From Halorientalis sp. (GTDB taxonomy: Archaea > Halobacteriota > Halobacteria > Halobacteriales > Haloarculaceae): a DNA stretch of 64,000 nucleotides. Shown here in pieces: positions 7,821-17,285 of the stretch. The stretch covers positions 1-64,000 of the forward strand of contig NZ_JAQCNH010000041.1 of NCBI RefSeq assembly GCF_028275115.1. Reading direction: 5' to 3'. The position numbers and the translations under genes were made by a program. Numbering within the stretch: the stretch's first letter is position 1; each line of letters begins with the position of its first letter. Below the pieces are notes generated by a model, which worked only from the letters and a program-made list of their open reading frames with translations, did no database searches and was not told the DNA's origin.

Positions 7821-10007
7821 ATGGGCCGACGCAAGAAGATCGTACAGGAGTGCGAACGGCTGATGGACGAGCCGGAGAACATCCGGAACATCGCCATCGC
7901 CGCGCACGTCGACCACGGCAAGACGACACTGACGGACAATCTGCTGGCCGGTGCGGGGATGATCTCCGACGAGACGGCCGGCGAACAACTCGCGATGGAC
8001 ACTGAAGAGGACGAACAGGAACGCGGGATCACTATCGACGCGGCGAACGTCTCGATGACCCACGAGTACGGTGACACCAACCACCTGATCAACCTCATCG
8101 ACACCCCCGGCCACGTCGACTTCGGTGGTGACGTGACCCGTGCGATGCGTGCCGTTGACGGCGCGTTGGTCGTCGTGGACGCCGTCGAAGGCGCGATGCC
8201 CCAGACCGAGACGGTCCTGCGGCAGGCACTCCGCGAGGGTGTCAAGCCCGCACTGTTCATCAACAAGGTCGACCGCCTCATCTCCGAACTCGAAGAGGGT
8301 CCTCAGGAGATGCAGGAGCGACTGACCGCGGTCATCCGCGACGTGAACGAACTCATCCGCGGCATGACCGAGGAGATGGAAGACATCGACGACTGGACCG
8401 TCTCCGTCGAAGACGGGACGGTCGGCTTCGGGTCCGCGCTCTACAAGTGGGGCGTCTCCACGCCGTCGATGGAGCGCACCGGCATGGATTTCGGCGATGT
8501 CATCGACCTCGAACAGGCCGACAAACGCCAGGAACTCCACGAGCGGACACCCCTGGCCGACGTCGTCCTCGACATGGTCTGTGAGCACTTCCCTAACCCC
8601 ATCGACGCACAGCCGATGCGCATCCCGCGCGTCTGGCGTGGTGACTCCGAGTCAGAACTCGCCGACACGATGCGCCTCGTCGACGAAGACGGCGAGGTCG
8701 TCCTGATGGTCACCGACATCGGTGTCGACCCACACGCCGGCGAAATCGCCGCCGGCCGCGTCTTCTCGGGCACCATCGAGAAGGGCCAAGAGCTGTACGT
8801 CTCCGGTACCGCCGGCAGGAACCGCATCCAGAGCGTCGGTATCTACATGGGCGGTGAGCGCGAAGAGGTCGACCGTGTCCCCGCCGGGAATATCGCCGCC
8901 GTCACCGGCCTCAAAGACGCCATCGCCGGCTCGACGGTTTCGAGCATCGAGATGACGCCGTTCGAATCCATCGAACACATCTCCGAGCCGGTCATCACGA
9001 AGTCCGTCGAAGCCCAGCGCATGGACGACCTGCCCAAGCTCATCGAGACGCTCCAGCAGGTGTCCAAGGAGGACCCGACGATCCAGATCGAAATCAACGA
9101 GGACACCGGCGAGCACCTGATCTCCGGGCAGGGCGAACTCCACTTAGAGGTCATCACACAGCGCATCGAGCGCAACCAGGGTATCCCCGTCAACACCGGC
9201 GAACCGATCGTCGTCTTCCGTGAGGCACCGCAGGACCCCTCGCGTGAAGTCGAGGGCATCTCGCCGAACCGCCACAATCGGTTCTACATCTCCATTGAAC
9301 CGCTCCCGGACGACGTCGTCGAGACGATCAAGATGGGCGACGCGTCGATGGATATGCCGGAACTCGAACGGCGCGAGGCGATGATGGAAGCCGGTCTCGA
9401 CAAGGACACCGCGCAGGAAGTCGAGACCATGCACGGCACCAACATCCTCATCGACGACACGAAGGGGATTCAGCACCTCAACGAGACGATGGAACTCGTC
9501 GTAGAGGGGCTCGAAGAGGCCCTTGACGACGGGCCACTGGCCGCCGAACCCGTCGAGGGTGCGCTGATTCGCCTGCACGACGCGCGACTCCACGAAGACG
9601 CCATCCACCGCGGCCCAGCACAGGTAATCCCGGCCGTCCGGGAGGCCGTCCACAACGCCTTGGTCGACGCCGAAATCCGCCTGCTGGAGCCGATTCAAGA
9701 GGTCCGGATCGACGTGCCCAACGATCACATGGGCGCTGCCTCCGGCGAAATCCAGGGTCGTCGTGGCCGCGTCGACGACATGTATCAGGAAGGCGATCTG
9801 ATGGTCGTCGAGGGCGTCGCGCCCGTCGAGGAGATGATCGGCTTCTCCAGCGACATCCGCTCCGCCACCGAGGGCCGTGCCTCTTGGAACACCGAGAACG
9901 CCGGCTTCCAAGTCATGGCCGACAACCTCCAGCCCGACCAGATCACAGAGATTCGCGAACGGAAAGGCATGAAGACGGAGTTGCCGGAAGCGCTCGACTA
10001 CTTCTAG
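7821..10007 (+). CDS. fusA: Translation elongation factor EF-2
   Basis: 728 residues. GTPase that drives ribosome translocation. G1 is AHVDHGKTT, the switch region contains [14 protein letters not shown]3 is [12 protein letters not shown] and G4 is NKVD. Domain IV carries [16 protein letters not shown], in which His596 is the expected diphthamide site. The C-terminus [13 protein letters not shown] is typical of haloarchaeal EF-2. ATG 7821 is preceded within about 30 bases by a T-rich stretch (CACTTTTGAC) that could be the promoter of a leaderless transcript. In-frame sequence upstream to 7365 overlaps the divergent gene and is not coding. Full family length. Confidence 0.97.
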   Translation: MGRRKKIVQECERLMDEPENIRNIAIAAHVDHGKTTLTDNLLAGAGMISDETAGEQLAMDTEEDEQERGITIDAANVSMTHEYGDTNHLINLIDTPGHVDFGGDVTRAMRAVDGALVVVDAVEGAMPQTETVLRQALREGVKPALFINKVDRLISELEEGPQEMQERLTAVIRDVNELIRGMTEEMEDIDDWTVSVEDGTVGFGSALYKWGVSTPSMERTGMDFGDVIDLEQADKRQELHERTPLADVVLDMVCEHFPNPIDAQPMRIPRVWRGDSESELADTMRLVDEDGEVVLMVTDIGVDPHAGEIAAGRVFSGTIEKGQELYVSGTAGRNRIQSVGIYMGGEREEVDRVPAGNIAAVTGLKDAIAGSTVSSIEMTPFESIEHISEPVITKSVEAQRMDDLPKLIETLQQVSKEDPTIQIEINEDTGEHLISGQGELHLEVITQRIERNQGIPVNTGEPIVVFREAPQDPSREVEGISPNRHNRFYISIEPLPDDVVETIKMGDASMDMPELERREAMMEAGLDKDTAQEVETMHGTNILIDDTKGIQHLNETMELVVEGLEEALDDGPLAAEPVEGALIRLHDARLHEDAIHRGPAQVIPAVREAVHNALVDAEIRLLEPIQEVRIDVPNDHMGAASGEIQGRRGRVDDMYQEGDLMVVEGVAPVEEMIGFSSDIRSATEGRASWNTENAGFQVMADNLQPDQITEIRERKGMKTELPEALDYF

Positions 10008-10025
10008 GCCCCCACTCTTTACTGC

Positions 10026-10190
10026 GGGGGGTTCGCGCCGCAAACCCCCCCGTCTGCTCACGGGCGGCGAAGCCGCCCGTTCGCATGGTACGAGGGAGCT
10101 TTGCTCCCTCACTATTGCAAAAACTTGGGGAAAATCTGCCGGACGCGCGCTTTGCGCGTCCGGTGAACCGCGCTCGCTGCGCTCGCGCGG
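10026..10190. repeat. Cluster of five short inverted repeats downstream of EF-2
   Basis: Five hairpins lie in tandem: GGGGGGTT/AACCCCCC (10026-10050), CGGGCGGC-GAA-GCCGCCCG (10061-10079), GAGGGAGC-TTT-GCTCCCTC (10092-10110), CCGGACGCGC/GCGCGTCCGG (10139-10163) and CCGCGC/GCGCGG (10168-10190). The stems have different sequences but similar size (6-10 bp) and mostly short loops. They fill most of the roughly 300-base gap between EF-2 and the next gene (10008-10304). They could be terminators, RNA-stabilising structures or remnants of small palindromic elements. Confidence 0.75.
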
Positions 10191-10304
10191 ATGCTGGATG
10201 CTCTCCTCTCTACCGCACTGCACCGCACAGCCCCGCGGCCGCACCCGCACCGCTCCGCAGTGTAGTTGACCAACTTTACCCCGTAGCGGCCCCTATACCG
10301 TGGT

Positions 10305-10532
10305 ATGTCGCTGCTCCACCAGATTCTGGACATCCTCATTGGGGGACTGATCGCCGGTCTCTCACACTTCATGCTGAGTTTCGCCATCGCGGACCCGAAC
10401 CTCCCGGTGACAATCGGCGTCATCCTCGCGAGCATGTACTACTTTTCCCGGAACCCGTGGGGCGGAAGTCGCGAGCAGGGACGTCAGTGGAACGAACGAA
10501 TCGACGCGATGTATGATCGGGTGTTGCCGTGA
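10305..10532 (+). CDS. Small haloarchaeal membrane protein of unknown function
   Basis: 75 residues from ATG 10305. Two hydrophobic stretches (about 6-27 and 34-48, around VTIGVILASMYYF) suggest two membrane passes, followed by a charged tail SREQGRQWNERIDAMYDRVL. The compact acidic/hydrophobic composition and high third-position GC support coding. I do not recognise a named family. Confidence 0.6.
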   Translation: MSLLHQILDILIGGLIAGLSHFMLSFAIADPNLPVTIGVILASMYYFSRNPWGGSREQGRQWNERIDAMYDRVLP

Positions 10533-10610
10533 ACGTCCGCCGAGCGCGGAGCGCGAGGCGGTTCACTGCCGACGAGCGCCGATGGCGTCAGTCGGCAGGT
10601 GTTTTCTACA

Positions 10611-12392
10611 TCATTCGATCATTTCGACACCAGTGATCTCGAAGCGTGCGCCGCCATGCCGACTCTCGGTCACGTCGATCGTCCAGCCGTGTGCCTGGGC
10701 GATCTCCCTGACGATTGCCAACCCGAACCCGCTCCCGTCGCGGGTCGTCGAATAGCCACTCTCGAAGACCACGTCGCGCTCGTCGGTGGGAACGCCCGGC
10801 CCGTCGTCGGCGACGTAGAATCCCACCGGCTCGTCGAGTGCACCGACCGTGATGATCACATCCCTGCTACCGTGTTCGACGGCGTTCCGAAGCAGGTTTT
10901 CGAGGAGTTGTCGACACCGTTCCCGGTCGGCCTGGATCGTGGCTTCCGTCTCGGTGACGAGCGTCGCCTCCGCCGTCTCGACGGCCTGCCAGCACGTCTC
11001 CGCGAGCGCCGGGAGCGCGACGGCCGCCATCTCGCCGACGGATTCCCCGTCTTGCGCGAGTGCGAGCAGATTCTCGATCAGCCGCTCCATCCGGTCAAGC
11101 GCACGTGCAGCGTGGTCGAGATGCTCGCTGTCACACTCGCGCTCGGCCAGTTCGACCCGGGTTTCGGCCACCTCCAGAGGGTTCCGAAGGTCGTGGGAGA
11201 CGACGTTGGTGAACTCCTCCAGACGCTCGTTCTGGCGTTCGAGACGCTCCTTCTTCCGGGCGGACTCCGTGATGTTTTGCGAGACGGCGATGATCCGGTC
11301 GATTTCGCCGTCCTCGGTTCGCACGGGGGCTAGCTGTATCCGGTAGCGTTGGCCCTGATACGTCTGTTCGAGCGTGTAGGCGTCGCCCTCGAAGGCTCTC
11401 TCGTACTGCTGACAGAGCTCGTCGGCAATTTCGTCCGGAAACACGTCGTGAGGTTTCATTCCCTCGATCTGGTCCGAGCAGAGGCCGACGTCCTGTAGCT
11501 CCTTCCCCCGGGCGCGAACGTATTCGAGATCCGCGTTGATAAGATAGACCGCGCCGTCGGGGAAGTGCTCGGCTACCGTCTCGTACTGGCGTTTCAGTTC
11601 CTGCAGGTCCTGTTCTCGCTCTTTGGACTCGGTGACGTCCCGAGACGTGGCGAGGACCAGATCCTCGTCTTCCCGGGTCCGGACGGGAGTCAGACGGAGG
11701 CTGAGCACGTCCACCGATTCGGGGAGCAGTGGCTCGATCTCGACGCGAATCTCGTCGGACCGGGTATCGAGAATACGGTCGATACCGTCTTTGATCCGGT
11801 CAGTCTCGTCCGGTGAGAGCAAATCCGTCGTTTCAAAATACGAGATGTGACGGCCGATCCAGTTCGATTCGGACGTTTTGTCGATATCTGACACTCTGAA
11901 TTTGACGTACTGGAGAGTATGATCGCCGTCGAAGACGTAGACACCCTCGCCCATGTTCCGGATGATGGTCTCCTGCCAGTCAGCTTCCTGCTGTGCGAGA
12001 TGTCCGTCGACCGACGTCACGATACGGTTCGCGAGCAGTTCGTACTGTTCTGTGCCGCCTTTCTTCTGCAGGTAGTCGGTAACGCCCGCGGAGATGGCCT
12101 CGCTGGCTACCTCCTCACTCCCTTTGCCCGTGTAGAGAATGAACGGAAAGTCGGGGTACTCCTCCCGAACGGCTTCGAGAAATTCGATACCGTTCCGGCC
12201 TGGCATGTTGTAGTCGGACACGATGCAGTTGAACTCGTCGGCGGCGAGTCGCTCCAACCCCTCGCTTGCGCTCGTTGCGGGTTCGACTTCGAGTCGGTCG
12301 TCTTCCTTCTCCATGAAGACGCCGACCGCCGCTGCTAACTCCGGGTCATCGTCGACGTGGAGGACACGGATCGGATCCTCGTTCGTTCGCAC
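10611..12392 (-). CDS. Hybrid response regulator / PAS sensor histidine kinase
   Basis: 593 residues. The receiver domain spans 1-120 with acidic pocket D14-D16, phosphoacceptor Asp60 (SDYNMPG) and Lys110/111. Two PAS-like sensory regions follow (about 140-257, ending RDVTESKERE, and 268-378, ending SQNITESARKKE). The dimerisation/phosphoacceptor domain has His400 in VVSHDLRNPLE. The ATPase domain has the N box LENLLRNAVEHGS (Asn503), DDGPG (529-533) and GSGFGL (553-558). All catalytic motifs are present. There are no membrane segments, so it should be a cytosolic sensor. This REC-PAS-PAS-kinase layout is common in haloarchaea; the signal is unknown. Confidence 0.92.
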   Translation of the reverse strand: MRTNEDPIRVLHVDDDPELAAAVGVFMEKEDDRLEVEPATSASEGLERLAADEFNCIVSDYNMPGRNGIEFLEAVREEYPDFPFILYTGKGSEEVASEAISAGVTDYLQKKGGTEQYELLANRIVTSVDGHLAQQEADWQETIIRNMGEGVYVFDGDHTLQYVKFRVSDIDKTSESNWIGRHISYFETTDLLSPDETDRIKDGIDRILDTRSDEIRVEIEPLLPESVDVLSLRLTPVRTREDEDLVLATSRDVTESKEREQDLQELKRQYETVAEHFPDGAVYLINADLEYVRARGKELQDVGLCSDQIEGMKPHDVFPDEIADELCQQYERAFEGDAYTLEQTYQGQRYRIQLAPVRTEDGEIDRIIAVSQNITESARKKERLERQNERLEEFTNVVSHDLRNPLEVAETRVELAERECDSEHLDHAARALDRMERLIENLLALAQDGESVGEMAAVALPALAETCWQAVETAEATLVTETEATIQADRERCRQLLENLLRNAVEHGSRDVIITVGALDEPVGFYVADDGPGVPTDERDVVFESGYSTTRDGSGFGLAIVREIAQAHGWTIDVTESRHGGARFEITGVEMIE

Positions 12393-12725
12393 ATTGCCAC
12401 CTCATCTCAGACAAGGGCATTAGCGTAATAAATTAGGGGGGCACACGGACGGCACGGGACTGCTCGCGAACGGGCAGCGCTCGAACCGCTACGCGCCGGC
12501 GACGAGGCGGACACGGGTACTCGCCACGAGTGCACCGAACACCGAGGGGTTCGACCCCACGTCTCTGCGGGTGTGTGCGTACGAACTGCGCGCTCTCGAC
12601 AGTAAAAAGGTGGTTCTTATGTCGATCCGTGTGTCAGATGGTGGTATGACCAGTGACGGGACCGGAGACCGGTCGCGGCGGTATCTACCAGACGACGGAC
12701 GTTGCGGAGCGGGGGTGACCGGAAC
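12393..12725. other. Leader region of the ACT/homoserine dehydrogenase pair
   Basis: About 330 bases between the divergent kinase gene and the ACT protein. No established gene. A small open frame (12619-12729) is listed separately. AAATTAGGGG near 12430 may belong to the kinase promoter. Nothing else recognised. Confidence 0.4.
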
Positions 12726-12729
12726 ATGA
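12619..12729 (+). CDS. Possible short upstream ORF coupled to the ACT gene
   Basis: A 36-codon frame from ATG 12619 (second in-frame ATG at 12646) ends in TGA at 12727-12729, overlapping the ATG of the next gene (12726) as ATGA. The predicted peptide is Gly/Thr/Arg/Asp-rich with no known motif. Coupling by overlap is seen; whether it is translated is unknown. It may be chance. Confidence 0.25.
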   Translation: MSIRVSDGGMTSDGTGDRSRRYLPDDGRCGAGVTGT

Positions 12730-13262
12730 ACGACGGCCACGCCGACGAGGTCCACGCCTACACGATCCGGCTGGAACTCGTCGACGAACCGGGCGAGTTG
12801 CTGCGGGCGCTTGGCCCCATCGCAAACAACGGCGGGAACCTGCTCTCGATCTTCCACGAACGGGGGAACCTGACACCGCGGGGGCACATCCCGGTCGAGG
12901 TCGACCTGGAGGCGACGCCCGAGCGGTTCGACGACATCGTCGAGGCCCTGCGGGAGGCCGGGGTCAACGTGATCCAGGCCGGTGCCGAACAGTACAGCGA
13001 GGAACTCACGGTGATACTCGTCGGCCAGCTCGTCCAGACGGATCTGTCCGATACGCTGTCGGCGATCCAGGACGGGACCGACGCCTCCGTGACCGACGTG
13101 TCGCTCTCCGCGCCCGACGGGACCGAGAACGGCGCGAGCGCCCGGCTCCGGCTGGCGACACAGAGTGGCGAGACCGACAGCGTCCTCTCGGCGGTTCGGT
13201 CGGTTGCGAGCGAGAAGGACCTCCGTGTCATCGAGCCGCTCACGGGGGGTGATGCGGCGTGA
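12726..13262 (+). CDS. ACT-domain amino-acid-binding protein
   Basis: 178 residues. The N-terminal half is an ACT domain (YTIRLELVDEPGELLRALGPIANNGGNLLSI..., about residues 11-85), a fold that binds amino acids allosterically. The second half (ELTVILVGQLVQTDLSDTLSAIQ...) looks like a second, diverged regulatory domain. ATG 12726 is favoured over an earlier in-frame GTG at 12702 because the ACT domain starts about ten residues later. It overlaps homoserine dehydrogenase by four bases (GTGA), so the two are translationally coupled. It probably senses Thr or another aspartate-family amino acid (inference from context). Confidence 0.85.
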   Translation: MNDGHADEVHAYTIRLELVDEPGELLRALGPIANNGGNLLSIFHERGNLTPRGHIPVEVDLEATPERFDDIVEALREAGVNVIQAGAEQYSEELTVILVGQLVQTDLSDTLSAIQDGTDASVTDVSLSAPDGTENGASARLRLATQSGETDSVLSAVRSVASEKDLRVIEPLTGGDAA

Positions 13263-14212
13263 GACTCGCGGTCGTCGGCGCTGGCGACGTGGGTCGCTCG
13301 GTCGCGGACCTCGCGAGCGGGTACGGACACACCGTCACCGCTCTGGCGGACTCCAGGAGTGCGGCCGTCGATGCCGGTGGGATCGACGTGGCCGCCGCGC
13401 TGGAGCGCAAGCGCGAGGACGGTCAGGTCGGGACCGCCGCTCCCGAGGACGCGCTCGACGGCGAGTACGACGCCCTCGTTGAGGCGACGCCGACGACGCT
13501 GGGTGACGCACAGCCAGGCTTTGGTCACGTCCGGACGGCACTGGAACGGGACCGTCACGCCGTACTGGCCAACAAAGGCCCGGTCGCCGTGCGATACGAC
13601 GAGGTCAGTGACTTGGAGGCAGAGAGTGCGGGCGCGGTCCGGTTCGAGGCGGCCGTTGGCGGGGCCATACCCGTGCTCTCGACGGTCGAGGACGTCGGGC
13701 CGGACAACATCGTCGCCGCGCGTGGCGTTCTCAACGGGACGGCGAATTTCGTGCTGACCCGGATGGCCGCCGAGGGGCTGGACTACGAACACGTCCTCGC
13801 GGAGGCCCAAGACATGGGTGTCGCAGAGGCCGACCCCTCCTTCGACGTGGAGGGGACCGACGCGGCGCTGAAGTGTGTGATCCTCGCCAACGTCCTCGCA
13901 CAGGGTGAGCGCACCTACCGGCTGGAAGACGCCGCGGTCGACGGCATCACGGACGTGCCCGGGAGCGCGCTGGAACTGGCCCACGAGGACGGCCGAACGG
14001 TCCGCCTCATCGGCGAGGTCAGCAGCGAGGGCGTGTGCGTGGGCCCGCGCCTCGTCTCCCAGCACGGTGACCTCGCGGTCGGTGGAACGACCAATATCGT
14101 GCAACTGGAGACCGACCACGCGGGCCGACTCAACCTCAGTGGCCGGGGCGCTGGTGGGCCCGAGACCGCGACAGCCGTCCTCTCCGACGTGGGGCGACTG
14201 CCGGAGCTGTGA
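13259..14212 (+). CDS. hom: Homoserine dehydrogenase
   Basis: 317 residues, GTG start overlapping the ACT gene by four bases. It catalyses the NAD(P)H-dependent reduction of aspartate semialdehyde to homoserine on the way to Thr and Met. The N-terminal Rossmann motif is VVGAGDVGRSVADL. The catalytic region includes VLANKGPVA, the RFEAAVGGAIPV substrate loop and RGVLNGTANFVLTRM...EAQDMGVAEADPSFDVEGTDAALK, the family signature. The protein is short and lacks a C-terminal ACT domain, which fits with the regulatory domain being supplied by the upstream gene. Confidence 0.95.
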   Translation: MRLAVVGAGDVGRSVADLASGYGHTVTALADSRSAAVDAGGIDVAAALERKREDGQVGTAAPEDALDGEYDALVEATPTTLGDAQPGFGHVRTALERDRHAVLANKGPVAVRYDEVSDLEAESAGAVRFEAAVGGAIPVLSTVEDVGPDNIVAARGVLNGTANFVLTRMAAEGLDYEHVLAEAQDMGVAEADPSFDVEGTDAALKCVILANVLAQGERTYRLEDAAVDGITDVPGSALELAHEDGRTVRLIGEVSSEGVCVGPRLVSQHGDLAVGGTTNIVQLETDHAGRLNLSGRGAGGPETATAVLSDVGRLPEL

Positions 14213-14314
14213 GCGGCCGACGGCCAGCCCACTCCAACGCGATTTCCATCCCTGTCGTGTGACGGTCTCCCAAAACGCAAGACGGCGGGGGGACGACGAA
14301 CGCCACCTATCGAA

Positions 14315-14326
14315 ATCGTTTTAACT
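14315..14326 (+). promoter_or_regulatory. Probable promoter of the EF-1A/S10 operon
   Basis: CGAAATCGTTTTAAC places a purine-rich BRE-like stretch before a TTTTAA TATA element about 52 bases ahead of ATG 14376, implying a short leader of about 25 bases. Confidence 0.4.
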
Positions 14327-14375
14327 GCTTCCACCGAATGTGTCCGATATAGCGCCTTTGCGCGTGAGATAATCA

Positions 14376-15641
14376 ATGAGCGACGAACGTCACCAGAATC
14401 TGGCCATTATCGGCCACGTGGACCACGGAAAGAGTACGCTGGTCGGGCGCCTCCTCTACGAGACGGGGAGCGTACCCGAACACGTCATCGAACAGCACAA
14501 AGAAGAAGCAGAAGAGAAAGGCAAGGGCGGCTTCGAGTTCGCCTACGTCATGGACAACCTCGCCGAGGAGCGTGAACGCGGCGTCACCATCGACATCGCC
14601 CATCAAGAGTTCAGCACCGACGAGTACGAGTTCACCATCGTCGACTGTCCGGGTCACCGCGACTTCGTGAAGAACATGATCACGGGCGCGAGCCAGGCCG
14701 ACAACGCCGTGCTCGTCTGTGCGGCGGACGACGGCGTCCAGCCACAGACACGCGAGCACGTCTTCCTGGCCCGCACGCTGGGCATCGACGAGCTCATCAT
14801 CGGCATCAACAAGATGGACCTCGTCGACTACGAAGAAGGCCGATACCGAGAGACCGTCGACGAAGTCACGGAACTGCTCAAGCAGGTCCAGTTCAACCCT
14901 GACGACGCCAAGTTCATTCCGATCTCGGCGTTCGAGGGCGACAACGTCGCTGACGACTCCGACGAGACGCCATGGTACGACGGGCCGAACCTGCTCGAAG
15001 CACTCAACGACCTGCCCGAGCCCCAGCCGCCGACGGACGCCGACCTCCGCCTCCCGATTCAGGACGTCTACACGATTTCCGGGATCGGTACCGTGCCGGT
15101 CGGCCGCGTCGAGACGGGGACGCTGAACACCGGTAACAATGTCAGCTTCCAGCCCTCCGACGTGAGCGGCGAGGTCAAGACCATCGAGATGCACCACGAG
15201 GAAGTGCCCAGAGCCGAACCCGGCGACAACGTCGGGTTCAACGTCCGCGGCATCGGTAAAGACGACATCCGTCGTGGCGACGTCTGTGGTCCCGCCGACG
15301 ACCCGCCGAGCGTCGCCGAGACGTTCCAGGCGCAGATCGTCGTGATGCAGCACCCGAGCGTGATCACCGCGGGTTACACCCCGGTCTTCCACGCCCACAC
15401 GGCACAGGTCGCCTGTACCGTCGAGTCTATCGACAGGAAGATCGACCCCTCGACCGGCGAGACGGCCGAGGAAGAGCCGGACTTCATCCAGTCGGGCGAC
15501 GCTGCAGTCGTCACGGTGCGCCCGCAGAAGCCACTCAGCATCGAGCCGTCCTCCGAAATCGAGGAACTCGGCTCCTTCGCTATCCGTGACATGGGCCAGA
15601 CCATCGCAGCTGGCAAAGTCCTGAGCGTCCAGGAGCCCTAA
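14376..15641 (+). CDS. tuf: Translation elongation factor EF-1 alpha
   Basis: 421 residues. GTPase that delivers aminoacyl-tRNA to the ribosome. G1 is GHVDHGKST (residues about 13-21), the switch region has [15 protein letters not shown]3 [16 protein letters not shown]4 NKMD. The C-terminal beta-barrel domains include VGRVETGTL and [13 protein letters not shown], and the chain ends [11 protein letters not shown]. Archaeal full length. Ribosomal protein S10 follows after three bases, the standard archaeal arrangement. Confidence 0.97.
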   Translation: MSDERHQNLAIIGHVDHGKSTLVGRLLYETGSVPEHVIEQHKEEAEEKGKGGFEFAYVMDNLAEERERGVTIDIAHQEFSTDEYEFTIVDCPGHRDFVKNMITGASQADNAVLVCAADDGVQPQTREHVFLARTLGIDELIIGINKMDLVDYEEGRYRETVDEVTELLKQVQFNPDDAKFIPISAFEGDNVADDSDETPWYDGPNLLEALNDLPEPQPPTDADLRLPIQDVYTISGIGTVPVGRVETGTLNTGNNVSFQPSDVSGEVKTIEMHHEEVPRAEPGDNVGFNVRGIGKDDIRRGDVCGPADDPPSVAETFQAQIVVMQHPSVITAGYTPVFHAHTAQVACTVESIDRKIDPSTGETAEEEPDFIQSGDAAVVTVRPQKPLSIEPSSEIEELGSFAIRDMGQTIAAGKVLSVQEP

Positions 15642-15644
15642 CGC

Positions 15645-15953
15645 ATGCAGCAGGCTCGCGTCAGGCTCGCAGGTACGAGTCCCGAGGACCTAGACGACAT
15701 CTGCGACGACGTCCGCGAAATCGCGTCGAAGACGGGCGTCAAACTCAGCGGCCCGGTGCCGCTCCCGACCAAGACCCTAGAAGTTCCCGCTCGGAAGTCC
15801 CCCGACGGTGAGGGGACCGCCACGTGGGAACACTGGGAGATGCGCGTCCACAAGCGGCTGATCGACATCGACGCCGACGAACGCGCACTGCGGCAACTGA
15901 TGCGGATTCAGGTGCCCAACGACGTCTCAATCGAGATCGTCCTCGAGGACTGA
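15645..15953 (+). CDS. rpsJ: 30S ribosomal protein S10
   Basis: 102 residues, three bases after EF-1A and surely co-transcribed. It contains the S10 core [38 protein letters not shown] and the later [41 protein letters not shown], both typical of the archaeal/eukaryotic uS10 family. It binds the head of the small subunit. Confidence 0.97.
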   Translation: MQQARVRLAGTSPEDLDDICDDVREIASKTGVKLSGPVPLPTKTLEVPARKSPDGEGTATWEHWEMRVHKRLIDIDADERALRQLMRIQVPNDVSIEIVLED

Positions 15954-16069
15954 ACCGGCCCGCCCGGGTTCGTTCCGGTGGACCGGCCACCGTCTCACGC
16001 GCGACACACTCGCGCCTTCGAGGACCGGAACAGAAGCTATAACAGCGTCGCTATGCAATCATCAGATGC

Positions 16070-16141
16070 GGGCTCGTAGATCAGCGGTAGATCGCTTCCT
16101 TCGCAAGGAAGAGGCCCTGGGTTCAAATCCCAGCGAGTCCA
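16070..16141 (+). tRNA. tRNA-Ala (anticodon CGC)
   Basis: 72 bases fold as a full cloverleaf. The acceptor GGGCTCG pairs with CGAGTCC and includes the G3-U70 wobble that identifies alanine tRNA. The anticodon arm is CTTCC-TTCGCAA-GGAAG with anticodon CGC, and the T arm CTGGG-TTCAAAT-CCCAG is canonical. The discriminator is A; CCA is not encoded. No intron. Confidence 0.95.
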
Positions 16142-16147
16142 TCCCAC

Positions 16148-16153
16148 TTTTTT
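16148..16153 (+). terminator. T-run terminator after tRNA-Ala
   Basis: Six T residues begin seven bases after the tRNA 3' end. Confidence 0.5.
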
Positions 16154-16215
16154 ACTCTCGGGTCGCGACGGGGTTGCGGCCACTCACACCAGTAACCGTA
16201 GATTTCTGGTTTGCT

Positions 16216-16304
16216 CACGAGAGTCTTGCTCTCGTGGGCCTCGCAAACTGTGGTGAGAAATTAGCGCCGCGCTCACTCCGCCCGCGCGGAGTGAATCGCG
16301 GCGC
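16216..16304. repeat. Two strong hairpins in a gene-free region
   Basis: First, CACGAGAG-TCTTG-CTCTCGTG at 16216-16236. Second, a long hairpin at 16264-16304: an outer 8-bp stem (GCGCCGCG/CGCGGCGC) and an inner perfect 9-bp stem (TCACTCCGC/GCGGAGTGA) around a CCGC loop, joined by a one-by-two internal loop. They resemble the palindrome cluster after EF-2 in style. Confidence 0.7.
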
Positions 16305-17285
16305 TTCGTGCCGCGGATGCCCGCGAACTCACAAGTCGATTCGGTCCCTGCGAGTCCAAGCCGGTCCAACATTTGACGAACTGTCCGTCTCGGCCCGGAA
16401 AGTAATATCTAGTACCACCGACGCTTCAGCAGTCTCCCTCATGTCACTATCTCGAATCACTGTTCGAGTGTATTCTGATCGGGGCTAAGCGGCGTTGAGC
16501 GCTCTCCACCCATACGCCCCTGCCGGTCACGATGCTGCCGTGACGGGCGCTCCGGTCGCCGACCGTCGGCCCGGTACGCTCGCACGGGTTGTGTCAGTGT
16601 ACGACCCAACTCAGACGACCGAACGCATCGACGACGAGTCGACTGCCGGGCCCAACGATTTCGGCGTCGAGATCACGGCCCAGGACGGCGTTGGCCCATG
16701 CGTAACTAGACCCTGCACTCCCTCCACGGTGGCAAGCGGTCGCCGATGTTCGCGGAGTTCTGCGGGAAACAGCCCAGCGGAAACAACGACAGAGGAATCC
16801 CCGCCACGGGCTCTTGGACCGGACGGAGGGCCCACGACGTGGCGTGGACCGCGACCGACCCGTCCTGTGCGCACGTCCTGCGACTCGCGGCCTGCGGGTA
16901 ATAACCGGGCGACATCGCGTTCACGGGGACGTTTCACGGACGAGTCTGACGTTCTTCCCGGCGCTGGTTCCTGCAGTGGGACTGAGAGTTCGTGATGTCC
17001 CGACTGTGACCACGCCGAGGCCTCACCCTCCGGCACCGACACTCTCTCGCCGAGGGAACCGACGGTTGCGGAATCGGGGGCGCCCCGGTCAGGACGTCCC
17101 GGAGAGTCCAGCCTCGGGCCGGGCGAACCTGGTGAGGCCGACGGCACGAACGCGCTACGGACGCTCGAAGGCAGGGCAGCGCACCGACACCGGCCGACGT
17201 TCGCGGTGGCTACGACTTACTCGCGTGACCGGTATGTGATTTGCAAACACTGGAGTTAATCTCCCAGGGATTCACAGTTGTAACC
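16305..17285. other. About 1 kb without a recognisable gene
   Basis: Open frames exist on both strands (for example 16495-16995 plus and 16611-17147 minus) but none has the acidic composition or the motifs of a haloarchaeal gene. Short protein-like stretches occur in different plus frames: RIDDESTAGPNDFGVEI near 16620-16670 and FAEFCGKQPSGNN near 16750-16790. This would fit a decayed gene (weak inference). Confidence 0.4.

Noticed and set aside
9144-10250. 368-residue minus-strand open frame over the EF-2 3' end
   Set aside because: Antisense shadow of a high-GC gene; EF-2 is certain here.
12758-14119. 453-residue minus-strand open frame over the ACT/hom genes
   Set aside because: Antisense shadow; both plus-strand genes have clear family motifs and coupled starts.
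16495-17147. Overlapping plus and minus open frames after the tRNA
   Set aside because: Neither has haloarchaeal amino-acid composition or a known motif; kept only as a gene-free region with possible decay.
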